Shown: piece after piece, positions 37,431 through 44,478 of the stretch
How positions within the stretch are numbered: position 1 is the first letter of the stretch
Layout of the letters: every line of letters begins with the position of its first letter
Source: Azospirillum thermophilum
Lineage (GTDB): Bacteria; Pseudomonadota; Alphaproteobacteria; Azospirillales; Azospirillaceae
Assembly: GCF_003130795.1 (NCBI RefSeq)
Contig: NZ_CP029353.1
Span: 821,501 to 885,500 of the forward strand
Direction of reading: 5' to 3'
DNA: 64,000 nt
The notes under the pieces: generated by a model
Seen by the model: the letters and a program-made list of their open reading frames with translations, nothing else
Told to the model about the DNA's origin: nothing
Databases searched by the model: none
Position numbers and translations under genes: made by a program

Positions 37431-38030
37431 TTAGACCATATCTACCAGCTTGCGCTTTGCATCACTGTCGCCTTGAATGTACCGCTGCGTGGTGGCGAGC
37501 GACGAATGCCCGGCCAACTCCTGAACGTCGCGGAGCGATCCACCGGCTTCCACAACACGCTTGGCGGCTTTGGTGACGAAGGTGCGGCGCCCCGAGTGGG
37601 AAGAACACCCGTCCATACCAAGCGCGTCATAGAGCCGATGAAACCACACCGTGACGGACGCAGCGCTCATGCCGGGGCCGCGTTCGGAGTGGATCACGGG
37701 CTTATCGGTTCCGGCTTTCCCGTCGCGCAGGGCGATGGTGTGAAGGTCTACCAGCGCAGCGCGCAGTTCGGTGTTCAGAGGGATGGTCCGTCCGCCGCGC
37801 TTCCCCTTGGAAGCCTTGTTTTCCAGGGCGATTGCGTCCCCCACGGTGCCGTTACTGTCCGTGACCATGCCCCAGGTCAAGCCCGCGATCTCCTTTGCGC
37901 GCAGCCCCGCCTTGACGCTCAGCAGCACCATGACGCGGTCGCGGGCGGGATAGCGCGTCCCCTCGACGTGGGAGAGGACGGCCTTGATCTGCTTGTCGCT
38001 GAGCGTCTTCGCCTGTTTGCCAAGTGCCAT
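37431..38030 (-). CDS. Small tyrosine recombinase (FimB-sized)
   Basis: 199 residues made up almost only of the catalytic domain. The catalytic residues can be seen: Arg in KAGLRAKEIAGLTW, Lys in ENKASKGKRGGRTIPL, HSGRR, and His/Tyr in GHSSLATTQRYIQG. It lacks the usual N-terminal core-binding domain of phage integrases and matches the size of FimB/FimE-type DNA invertases. Ribosome site GGGAGG. Ends in TAA with no internal TAG. Because a second, full-size integrase sits at the element end, this one could act on the nearby 59-bp inverted repeats; this is inference. Confidence 0.8.
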   Translation of the reverse strand: MALGKQAKTLSDKQIKAVLSHVEGTRYPARDRVMVLLSVKAGLRAKEIAGLTWGMVTDSNGTVGDAIALENKASKGKRGGRTIPLNTELRAALVDLHTIALRDGKAGTDKPVIHSERGPGMSAASVTVWFHRLYDALGMDGCSSHSGRRTFVTKAAKRVVEAGGSLRDVQELAGHSSLATTQRYIQGDSDAKRKLVDMV

Positions 38031-38950
38031 AAATCGGGCCTCCCTGCGCCCTGGTACCGATAAGGTTTCGACCGCTGTTCCAATTTTCTTATCAGTTTAG
38101 CGGGTGCTTGGCAATGCTAATGTGCTGAAGCCCTTGCTGCACCTAGACTGATAATAGAACATAAATTTCCTTATCAGTCCAAAGTTATGCAAAGCGCTAC
38201 ACCTGCAAAGTTGCCCATCTATCCCCTTGCGCCAGAAGGTCATACGCTGCTAAGAGCCAATCTAGCGCTAAAGCTAGGCAACCTTATAGCGTTGTTCCGA
38301 GTAAAGTAAGTAAAGCATAAGCGCCATACCCGGCATTGCATGATATAGTTCTACCTATTCACGATTGGTAACGAAAACGTCACTTATCGCTACCAATTTT
38401 GTTAAGTAAATCTCTCCGGAGGGACCCAGAGGGGTAGTACCCCCACTGTCCGAAAACTGCGACAGGTGGCGCACATGGCGCACGCTAATGCTTAATCACA
38501 GGATCCAGGTTCGAGTTATAAGGAACCAGAGTTGAAACCACAATTGTGCATAAAGGATCCAGGTTTCAACGCACGCCACCGTTCGGACAATACCGCTACG
38601 AATACAATATATAGCACGGAAAACACAATATTTGGTTCTCAACGTCTCTGGTTCGGGGGCTTAGTGCAAGAAAGTCCATCTTGCGGGGGACTTCCATCAG
38701 GCGCATCGTTACAAGAAAACCTAGACGCGGCAACGTGTTGGACGCACTTTTGGGGGATCTACGGACCTTGGGTGCCTCGGAGCCTGTGTTCTACATTATG
38801 ATTCTAAGAACAATATGCGTATAGATTTTGGTGTGCTCCACCCCCATCGGCACAGTTTCACGTCGTTGCATTGCATTCTGTGGCAAGAAAGTGATAGAAT
38901 AATGCAAAGTCGTGGACAAAACTAGCGACGATGAAAAGGAGAATTGCACA
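38031..38950. promoter_or_regulatory. AT-rich non-coding control region
   Basis: About 920 bases with no gene I can support. Four copies of a TTATCAGT-like motif (38059, inverted; 38089; 38147, inverted; 38171) lie upstream of the recombinase. Further in are a GGGGTA-G-TACCCC palindrome near 38430, a 12-base direct repeat AGGATCCAGGTT (near 38503 and 38554) and an inverted pair GTTGAAACC/GGTTTCAAC. A TTGCAT-18-TAGAAT promoter precedes the next gene. It may hold operators, a replication origin or a small RNA; no tRNA fold found by eye. Confidence 0.45.
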
Positions 38951-39850
38951 ATGAAAATAAATGAGTTTTGCAAGCAAAACGGATTGGGTGTTAGAGCCTT
39001 CAAGGCATTACATCTTTCCGCAGTTCAGAGAGGAGACGAAATCGCGCGTAAAGTACTTTACGCCCTAGGTCCAGACGGTGGATGGGAACTGGCTGACCCA
39101 GGCTAGGCTAGGGAGTGGCTTTACTATGAGCGCGCAAGGGGAAGCAAACAACATTCTGGAGCAAAGACGCGAGCGGAACCAAAAAAGCCTTAGACTTTTG
39201 ATCATATTGAACCTCCGGCGGGCTTTATCCGGGTACCCAGTGCTTCGCGCTATGCAATTAAATTCAGCGACGTGCCGGTTATCATCGACCTTAAAACAGG
39301 CCAGCCAGTCCACACCTTCCAAGTCAATAGTGCTGCCCGCGTGATGCTTCACGTCTACATTGCCGGTGTTCGCAAGACGATGAGATGGGCGCGGTTCGTA
39401 TCTGCCGCAGCCGCACAGGTAGCGGTAGGCGTTCCGGCGGACCTATCACGCCTTGAAGCCTCGCACATTAATCATGCTAGCGACTCCATGGAACTTTCTG
39501 AAGTGACCCTAGAGCCAAGATCGCGTAATCTTGCACGCGAAAAGTACCGTGGAAAACTAACCACGCAGAAAGTTAAGGAGATCGCGGCAGTCGCTCAGAA
39601 CGAACTGAATATATCCCAGCTAACTGCTGCTGACTTCCCCAAGAATTACAATCCGTTTAAACCAACCCTATCGAAATCCGTGATTGTGGCGTTTGTGAAG
39701 CGCCAAGCCGCAGCACACTCTGTGTCCCAAACAACTATCCGTAAATTAATCAGCTTCACACACTCAAACGAGTCGTTCAATGCTCTGATGCGCGACGCAT
39801 ATCCAGACTTCCAAGATGTTATTATGCGGTCATTGAGCAAAAGCGAATAA
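38951..39850 (+). CDS. Hypothetical phage protein with two in-frame TAG codons, 299 residues
   Basis: ATG with AAGGAG upstream. Reads MKINEFCKQNGLGVRAFKAL ... GPDGGWELADPG, TAG (codon 52), AREWLYYERARGSKQHSGAK, TAG (codon 81), TFDHIEPPAGFIRVPSASRY and continues without break to TAA at 39850. Under the standard code only 51 residues would be made and the rest would lack a ribosome site; the in-frame GTG at 39272 has none. The middle part (FSDVPVIIDLKTGQPVHTFQ) is beta-rich; the C-terminal half is helical and basic, perhaps nucleic-acid binding. Not recognised. Confidence 0.7.
39046..39063. promoter_or_regulatory. 18-bp palindrome around AAAGTACTTT, copy 3
   Basis: GCGTAAAGTACTTTACGC, perfectly symmetrical, inside the coding sequence of the 38951 gene. 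Longest of the three copies. Confidence 0.4.
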
Positions 39851-39891
39851 TTTCTTGGAAAGAAAGCGGCGAGATTACTATCTTGCCGCTA

Positions 39892-39920
39892 TTGCGGCAT
39901 TGACTTTGCAGTGTTATAAT
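39892..39920 (+). promoter_or_regulatory. Sigma70-type promoter of the small-gene cassette
   Basis: TTGCGG, 17-base spacer, TATAAT, about 50 bases upstream of the 39971 gene. Confidence 0.65.
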
Positions 39921-39970
39921 ATTGTCGAAACAGTAAGTTCTCTCCCTCAACAAACAAATAAAGGACTATG

Positions 39971-40147
39971 ATGAATCATGATGAACTAATTTCCCTTGAC
40001 GACGCCGCTCGATACTGCGGCGTCACCAAGGCAACAATCCGCAGCCGAATTCGGCGCTTCGGCTTTACCTCGATCTAGCGCTTTGGCCGACGCATCTACC
40101 TACGGCGCAAAGAATTCCTTGCCAGCCCCATTTCCTTTGCACTGTGA
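39971..40147 (+). CDS. Excisionase-like helix-turn-helix protein with an in-frame TAG, 58 residues
   Basis: Starts MNHDELISLDDAARYCGVTK with AAGGA five bases before the ATG. The helix-turn-helix is ATIRSRIRRFGF; then TSI, TAG (codon 36), RFGRRIYLRRKEFLASPI and TGA. Winged-helix Xis/AlpA-like proteins need exactly this last strand (RFGRRIYLRR) to bind DNA, so the part after TAG is clearly the rest of the same domain. First gene of a cassette of overlapping genes. Confidence 0.75.
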
Positions 40148-40156
40148 GTAAAAGAA

Positions 40157-40819
40157 ATGCAATATCACGATCCTAAATTCTTCAAGGGCGCGGATGGCAG
40201 CTAGCTTGTGTCGCGCTTCCCGTATCCGGGAGAATACACCGTAACGTCCCACGCCAGCCCTTTGGAGCGCGCCATTGCTCAAGCGGCGGGACTTCGCATT
40301 GTAGAACCTGACGCAGAGGGGCGAATTACTCAGCCTCTCTCTGAGTATTTGGCTGATGACAATAGCCTTCTGGACCGGAAGTGGACCGCGGTAGTGGATG
40401 AGATTCGCAACGGCCTAACTCCACCCGCCACCGAACCCGACGCCAAGCCCACGATGGAACGTGCACCCGCGCGCTTCATCCGCGGCGACCTTGGCGGTAT
40501 TGAGATAACTCGCTTTGCAGACGGCAGCGAGTGCACCCACTCGACTGGAACGCGCAGCCGCTTCGTTGAGCCTGCACTGGAAATCAAACCCCGGACCTTC
40601 GATCCGTTCAAGACGGATATGCAGGGGTATGTTGAAGCGCGCAGCAAGGGCCTGACCCCTTCAGTCCATATCAACACATCGTCCGGCCGAGCCGATCTTT
40701 CCGAGTCGTTTGACCTCGACGCATACCGGGAGTACCGGGAGGCGACCGCCTCACGCGGATGGCTGGACGACTGGCGCGCAGCGCGCGAACGTGGAGAGGT
40801 ACCCGAGGTGCCCGCATGA
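40157..40819 (+). CDS. Hypothetical phage protein with an in-frame TAG, 220 residues
   Basis: Starts MQYHDPKFFKGADGS nine bases after the previous stop, meets TAG at codon 16 and continues LVSRFPYPGEYTVTSHASPL to a TGA at 40819. The long part has PYPGEYTVTSHASPLERAIA and ends in a helical GWLDDWRAARERGEVPE. If TAG were stop, only a GTG at 40208 with no ribosome site could start the rest. Overlaps the next gene by four bases (ATGA). Not recognised. Confidence 0.7.
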
Positions 40820-41049
40820 TCACCCTCCCGCACTGCTTCGACGCTGATATCCCGGAGGGCTTCTCGCCCTCACCGGATGCGCAACGTCCTGCCCCTCTAC
40901 CGGACGGACCCGCTACAGGCCCAACACAGCCTGATTCAAAAGACGCCCCGTCCCCCACACGCCGCGAACTGTTCGCAGACCTCAACCGGCTGAAGCGCCG
41001 CGCGCACCGCGCGCCTGGAGAGGAGCCCAAGACGTGGGGCGCGCCATGA
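40816..41049 (+). CDS. Hypothetical phage protein, 77 residues
   Basis: MITLPHCFDADIPEGFSPSP followed by a Pro-rich linker and a basic helix (RRELFADLNRLKRRAHRA). Coupled to both neighbours by ATGA overlaps. Ends in TGA. Not recognised; tight packing is typical of phage accessory genes. Confidence 0.6.
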   Translation: MITLPHCFDADIPEGFSPSPDAQRPAPLPDGPATGPTQPDSKDAPSPTRRELFADLNRLKRRAHRAPGEEPKTWGAP

Positions 41050-41210
41050 CGCGCGCCGAGGCACTCGTGATCATCGCGCTCGATACCATCCTCCATCTGA
41101 GAGACGAAACCATCGCCCAGCGCCAGCGCGCGCAAGACGCCAAACCTCGCACGAAGCGGCGGAAGCGCCGCAAGGTGAAGGCCAGGAAGAGGCTGGCACG
41201 CCATGTATGA
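41046..41210 (+). CDS. Hypothetical basic phage protein, 54 residues
   Basis: MTRAEALVIIALDTILHLRD followed by a very basic tail (TKRRKRRKVKARKRLARH). Overlaps the previous gene by four bases and the next by eight. Ends in TGA. Probably nucleic-acid binding by charge alone; not recognised. Confidence 0.55.
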   Translation: MTRAEALVIIALDTILHLRDETIAQRQRAQDAKPRTKRRKRRKVKARKRLARHV

Positions 41211-41406
41211 GCCTGATTTCACCCCCTTTGGCGACGGCGACGGCGAATATGCCGCCATCAGAATCCCCGGTTGCGCGCCCATCGTCGTCATTCGCGAGCG
41301 GGTGCGCGGCTATAGCTGGTTTAAATGCCCTGCCGCTATCGGCGGCGCGCTTGTTCTGGTGCTCAACCCCAACACCCGACAATACGACGTAAAAGGGTAT
41401 TGTTAA
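41203..41406 (+). CDS. Hypothetical phage protein, 67 residues
   Basis: MYEPDFTPFGDGDGEYAAIR, a beta-rich small protein ending VLVLNPNTRQYDVKGYC and TAA. Start overlaps the previous gene by eight bases, so translation is coupled. Not recognised. Confidence 0.55.
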   Translation: MYEPDFTPFGDGDGEYAAIRIPGCAPIVVIRERVRGYSWFKCPAAIGGALVLVLNPNTRQYDVKGYC

Positions 41407-41408
41407 GC

Positions 41409-41549
41409 ATGAGGGGGTGCCCCACAGACGCCCTGTTCGCGCGGCAGCACGCTTCGCCGGAAGCTCCCGGCCCTGTAGCGCGCTCCGATCACTTCATGCG
41501 AGGCTCATACCGCCGCGCGTCGGCACTCAAGACGTCCTGTCCGCCTTGA
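41409..41549 (+). CDS. Possible small ORF, 46 residues
   Basis: Starts two bases after the previous TAA (MRGCPTDALFARQHASPEAP) and ends in TGA shortly before a terminator. No ribosome site of its own, so it would depend on re-initiation. May not be real. Confidence 0.3.
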   Translation: MRGCPTDALFARQHASPEAPGPVARSDHFMRGSYRRASALKTSCPP

Positions 41550-41560
41550 TCTACCACCAC

Positions 41561-41592
41561 AACGCCCCACCGCACCAATGCGGCGGGGCGTT
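41561..41592. terminator. Bidirectional terminator between the cassette and the integrase
   Basis: AACGCCCC-CCGCA stem, CCAA loop, TGCGG-GGGGCGTT arm, with one mismatch pair. Confidence 0.85.
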
Positions 41593-41610
41593 GTCGCTGG
41601 GGGATAAAAA

Positions 41611-42771
41611 TCACAGCGACCGCAGGTAATCGCGCCACTTCTCCATAACAGCGCGCTTCGCCTCCATGTAGGCGAATTGATTGTAGTGTCGCGACGTTAC
41701 ATCACCAAATGTATGGTTAAGAACTCGTTTCAAATCTTCTAGGCCAACGCCTAGTTCTGCGAGGTTAGTTGTCATCGTACGCCTTAAATCGTGCGCTGTG
41801 AAGTTTGGAACGATATTCCTCATATCGTTGTAATCTCTTACCGTATGGGACAAAGAACGTGGATTGTATAGTTCATCTGTCTTCGGATTGACGAAGTAGA
41901 AGCCGCTCTTCGTTGCTTCTCCGAGAAGTTCGATGTGCCATTCAGTCAGGGGGAGGACGTGGATTTGTCCGTTCTTCGTCCGGTTTCCCTGAAGAGTCCA
42001 TGTCCTCTCAACAAGATCAATCTCGCTCTTGTGAATGAAAAGACACTCGGACTTCCGTTGTCCTGTTGCGATAATCCAGCGAATTGCCCGGCGCATTGGG
42101 TCGGCATTTGCCGCTTCGGTGTTGAGGTACCGCCAGAAGTCCTTAAGTTCTTGTTTGGACAGGTAGCGGTCCCGCCGCTCCACTGGCGCAGGCATCTTCA
42201 TGCCCGCCATCGGAGAGAACTGGATAAGCTGTTCTTCTACCGCATGGTTTAGGATGGCGCCTAGGTACTGCTTCACGAAGCGCGCCATGGACTCTTTCCC
42301 TTCGTCCATGTAGCGGGCAATTACGTCTTTAGCGTCTTTGCGCGTGAACTCGCCCACATCGATTGATCCGACGTGCGGTATTATCGATGTCCGAATCGTT
42401 CGTGCACGGTCGTTGGCTGTCTTGTTTCGCTGGAAAGCCGCGCTGGCGATATAGTCTTCAGCCACTTCGGCAATCGTCTTCGACGCCTTCGACGCCTTCG
42501 ACGCCTTCGCGCCGTGCGTGGCTCCCTCCGTGCCGGATTGCTCCTTAGCCGCTTCGGCTGCAATTCGGGCATCCTTCACGCCCATCGTAGGAAACTTGCC
42601 AAGGGTTACGGTTTTGATTGCCTTGCCGACTCGGAACCGAGCAACCCAGACCTTCGAGCCATTATCACCGGCACCGACGCGCAGCCACAGGCCAGGAACG
42701 ATATCGTCTTTGAAGTCCGTCCGCGCCTGGACCTTAAGCCCACGAACGGCTGTGTCTGTCAGCCTTGGCAT
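41611..42771 (-). CDS. int: Tyrosine integrase of the element (DUF4102 N-terminus)
   Basis: 386 residues from the ATG at 42771, chosen for GGGAGG six bases upstream and the family start MPRLTDTAVRGLKVQAR. N-terminal arm-binding DUF4102 domain, SAM-like core-binding domain, and the catalytic domain with Arg in ATGQRKSECL, AHDLRRTM (HxxR), NHTFGDVTSRHYNQF (His, Tyr). Just inside the right attachment site. A 9-bp tandem repeat encodes KASKASKASK in the linker. No TAG codon, ends in TGA. Catalyses integration into the aminotransferase gene. Confidence 0.92.
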   Translation of the reverse strand: MPRLTDTAVRGLKVQARTDFKDDIVPGLWLRVGAGDNGSKVWVARFRVGKAIKTVTLGKFPTMGVKDARIAAEAAKEQSGTEGATHGAKASKASKASKTIAEVAEDYIASAAFQRNKTANDRARTIRTSIIPHVGSIDVGEFTRKDAKDVIARYMDEGKESMARFVKQYLGAILNHAVEEQLIQFSPMAGMKMPAPVERRDRYLSKQELKDFWRYLNTEAANADPMRRAIRWIIATGQRKSECLFIHKSEIDLVERTWTLQGNRTKNGQIHVLPLTEWHIELLGEATKSGFYFVNPKTDELYNPRSLSHTVRDYNDMRNIVPNFTAHDLRRTMTTNLAELGVGLEDLKRVLNHTFGDVTSRHYNQFAYMEAKRAVMEKWRDYLRSL

Positions 42772-42838
42772 GGGTACCCTCCCGATCATTTTGACCGGGC
42801 GGAGCTTACGCTTCCCTGTTTCCCATATCAAATGTCAT

Positions 42839-42868
42839 GTTGCCCATTGGGAAACTTTTTGGGAAACA
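42839..42868 (+). repeat. Right integrase arm-site pair (TGGGAAAC repeats)
   Basis: GTTGCCCATTGGGAAAC then GGGAAACA, nearly identical to 29418-29446. An inverted GTTTCCCA lies at about 42819. Overlaps the integrase promoter region. Confidence 0.6.
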
Positions 42869-42959
42869 GGGGCGGATCACGGTGGACAGGGTGAAACCAG
42901 TGCATTCTATAAGCAGTTGAAATCACGGCTATATTGGTTTGCGCTGGTTTCGGTTTGTT

Positions 42960-43028
42960 TCAACGAACTTCCATGACGAAGAAGGGCGGAATGGCGCCCC
43001 GCTTGGAGACTTTCGGCGGCTTGGTCAT
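42960..43028 (-). pseudogene. Stranded original 5' end of the aminotransferase gene
   Basis: ATG at 43028 encodes MTKPPKVSKRGAIPPFFVME, the natural start of the aminotransferase now at 28250-29404, then V-R and a TGA formed by element DNA. Only 22 residues remain. It sits 58 bp downstream of the ggt-like gene, showing that ggt and the aminotransferase were neighbours, perhaps an operon, before integration. Confidence 0.88.
42967..42983. other. Right attachment site (attR core)
   Basis: Exact copy of 29352-29368 in direct orientation, in codons 15-20 of the original aminotransferase start. Confidence 0.9.
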
Positions 43029-43085
43029 TTGTTGTCTTGTCTCTCGTTTCTCCCGGGGGAAGGACGGGGGAGGGGGCGCAAGCCC

Positions 43086-44387
43086 TTACTCCCGCGGCCG
43101 TTCCTTCGCGATCATGGCGCCCATGGCGGCGCCGCGCGGATCAGCGCCCGTCTTGCAGGTCTTGACGCCGTTCTCCTGCGCCACCTGACAGGCGACGAAC
43201 TGCGACCGGCCCGGCTGGTCGGGCGCGATGCTGGCGGCGATGGCCTCGGCGCCGCGTTCGTCCAGCGCCGACGGCAGGATCGCGGCCAGCAGGGCGGCGG
43301 GGCCGGCGGCCGGGCCGTCGTCGCCGGTGGCGGTGCCGACCCCGGTGAACAGGCTGCGGCCGACGATGGAGTTCGCCACCAGTCCCGGCGCGCCGAAGCC
43401 GCCGGTCGTCACTCCCTGGGCGGCGAGCAGCCCGGTGCCGGGAATGCTGCGGCCATTGCCGAAGGGGGCGCCCATGGTCAGCGCGCAGGCGACGCTGTTC
43501 TCGTTCATGTCCATGGCGACGAGGCCGGCGCCCGGAACGCCGGCGCCGCGCCCGCCGGCGCCCAGCAGGCGGGCGGCGCGGGCGGCCCGCTCGGCCGGCG
43601 GCAGCTCGGCCACCGCCTTCCAGGCCTCCGCCAGGCCGGTGCCCGTCGCGGTCTCCGGCAGTTGCGCGAAATGGGCGTCGACGATGCCGAGCGGCACCTT
43701 GACCGTCCCGGTGATCTTCGGCTGGAAGGCGCGCAGCGTGGCGAGGTCAATGCCCAGCCCCTGGGCCAGCGCGGTGCCGATCTGTCCGGTGTAGAAGGCC
43801 GGCACGCCGTTGCGGCGGATCTGCGACAGGGTGGCGGCCAGCTCCGGCTGGCTGAGCGTCGTACCGATCGCCGGTACGCCGCCGGCCGGCATCAGGCGCC
43901 GCCGCATCTCCGAGTCGCCGGGCAGGCGGTTGCCGTAGTCGGTCAGATCCTGGACCAGCGCGCGGCTGACGCCGGGGCTGAACTGGGCGACCTGTTCCGC
44001 CGGGACGGCCACCTGCTCCCACCGCATGGTGCCGGCGGTCGCCTGCAGGGCGGCGATGCCGCGCAGCAGGGCCGGCATGGCCGCTCCGCCCGGGCCGGCG
44101 GTGCGCGGCAGGAAGTCGATGGTGCGCGCCTCCTTCTTCGCGGCGTCGAAGGCGACGCAGACTCCGCCGCCCGTCAGCCCGACGCGCGACGGCAGCGTCG
44201 CGGTCATGGCGAGCGCCATGGCGGCGGCGGCATCGCCGGCGGTGCCGCCCTGGTTCAGGATCTCGCGCCCGATGGCGGCGGCGCGCGGCTCGTCCGCCGA
44301 GACGAAGCCGGGCAGGGCGGCGTCGGTCCTGAACTTGGTGTTGACGCAGCCGGGCAGCAGTGCTGCCACTATCGCAATCGTGCCCAA
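43086..44387 (-). CDS. Gamma-glutamyltransferase-like lipoprotein without the catalytic threonine
   Basis: About 433 residues, shorter than normal GGT (~570). A lipobox (VAALLPGC) points to an outer-membrane or periplasmic lipoprotein. GGT features are visible: AIGREILNQGGTAGDAAAAM, LPSRVGLTGGGVCVAFDA and NSVACALTMGAPFGNGR. At the place where GGTs have the TTH nucleophile motif, this protein reads GAGLVAMDMNEN, so the autocatalytic threonine appears to be missing. It may bind rather than cleave. The TTG start at 44387 is a guess; the frame stays open upstream but overlaps the M48 gene's start. Confidence 0.7.
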   Translation of the reverse strand: MGTIAIVAALLPGCVNTKFRTDAALPGFVSADEPRAAAIGREILNQGGTAGDAAAAMALAMTATLPSRVGLTGGGVCVAFDAAKKEARTIDFLPRTAGPGGAAMPALLRGIAALQATAGTMRWEQVAVPAEQVAQFSPGVSRALVQDLTDYGNRLPGDSEMRRRLMPAGGVPAIGTTLSQPELAATLSQIRRNGVPAFYTGQIGTALAQGLGIDLATLRAFQPKITGTVKVPLGIVDAHFAQLPETATGTGLAEAWKAVAELPPAERAARAARLLGAGGRGAGVPGAGLVAMDMNENSVACALTMGAPFGNGRSIPGTGLLAAQGVTTGGFGAPGLVANSIVGRSLFTGVGTATGDDGPAAGPAALLAAILPSALDERGAEAIAASIAPDQPGRSQFVACQVAQENGVKTCKTGADPRGAAMGAMIAKERPRE

Positions 44388-44478
44388 CCGATGCCAGATT
44401 CGGTGGGAAGAGTGGCGAGGGGAATGCGGGCCGGTCGCCGGCCCCGGCACCCGGTCAGCACAGGCGGAGGTCGTAACG

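Larger units (their letters stand above)
29352..42983. mobile_element. 13.6-kb integrated phage-derived element with in-frame TAG codons
   Basis: Bounded by the 17-bp direct repeat in the aminotransferase gene, clearly lower in GC than both flanks, with integrase next to the right end and an AlpA-like gene next to the left end. It carries a tape-measure gene operon on the minus strand, a Bro-N antirepressor module, a second tyrosine recombinase and a cassette of small genes on the plus strand. No terminase, portal, capsid, replication or lysis genes were recognised, so it is a satellite-like or decayed prophage. Sixteen in-frame TAG codons in seven genes mark it as probably amber-recoded. Confidence 0.9.

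Noticed and set aside
38500..38545. tRNA-like GGTTCGAG stretch as the amber suppressor
   Set aside because: The T-arm stem does not pair (CCAGG against TATAA) and no acceptor or anticodon stem could be built around it.
39180..39205. AAAAG-TCTAAGG-CTTTT stem-loop (minus strand) as a CUA anticodon arm
   Set aside because: The 7-base loop would place TAA, not CTA, at positions 34-36 and lacks T33; the site lies inside a coding sequence and simply contains a sense TAG.
30111..41592. In-frame TAG codons as sequencing miscalls
   Set aside because: The clear errors in this sequence are homopolymer deletions in the host arms. The TAGs lie in varied contexts on both strands, are limited to the element, and never appear inside host genes.
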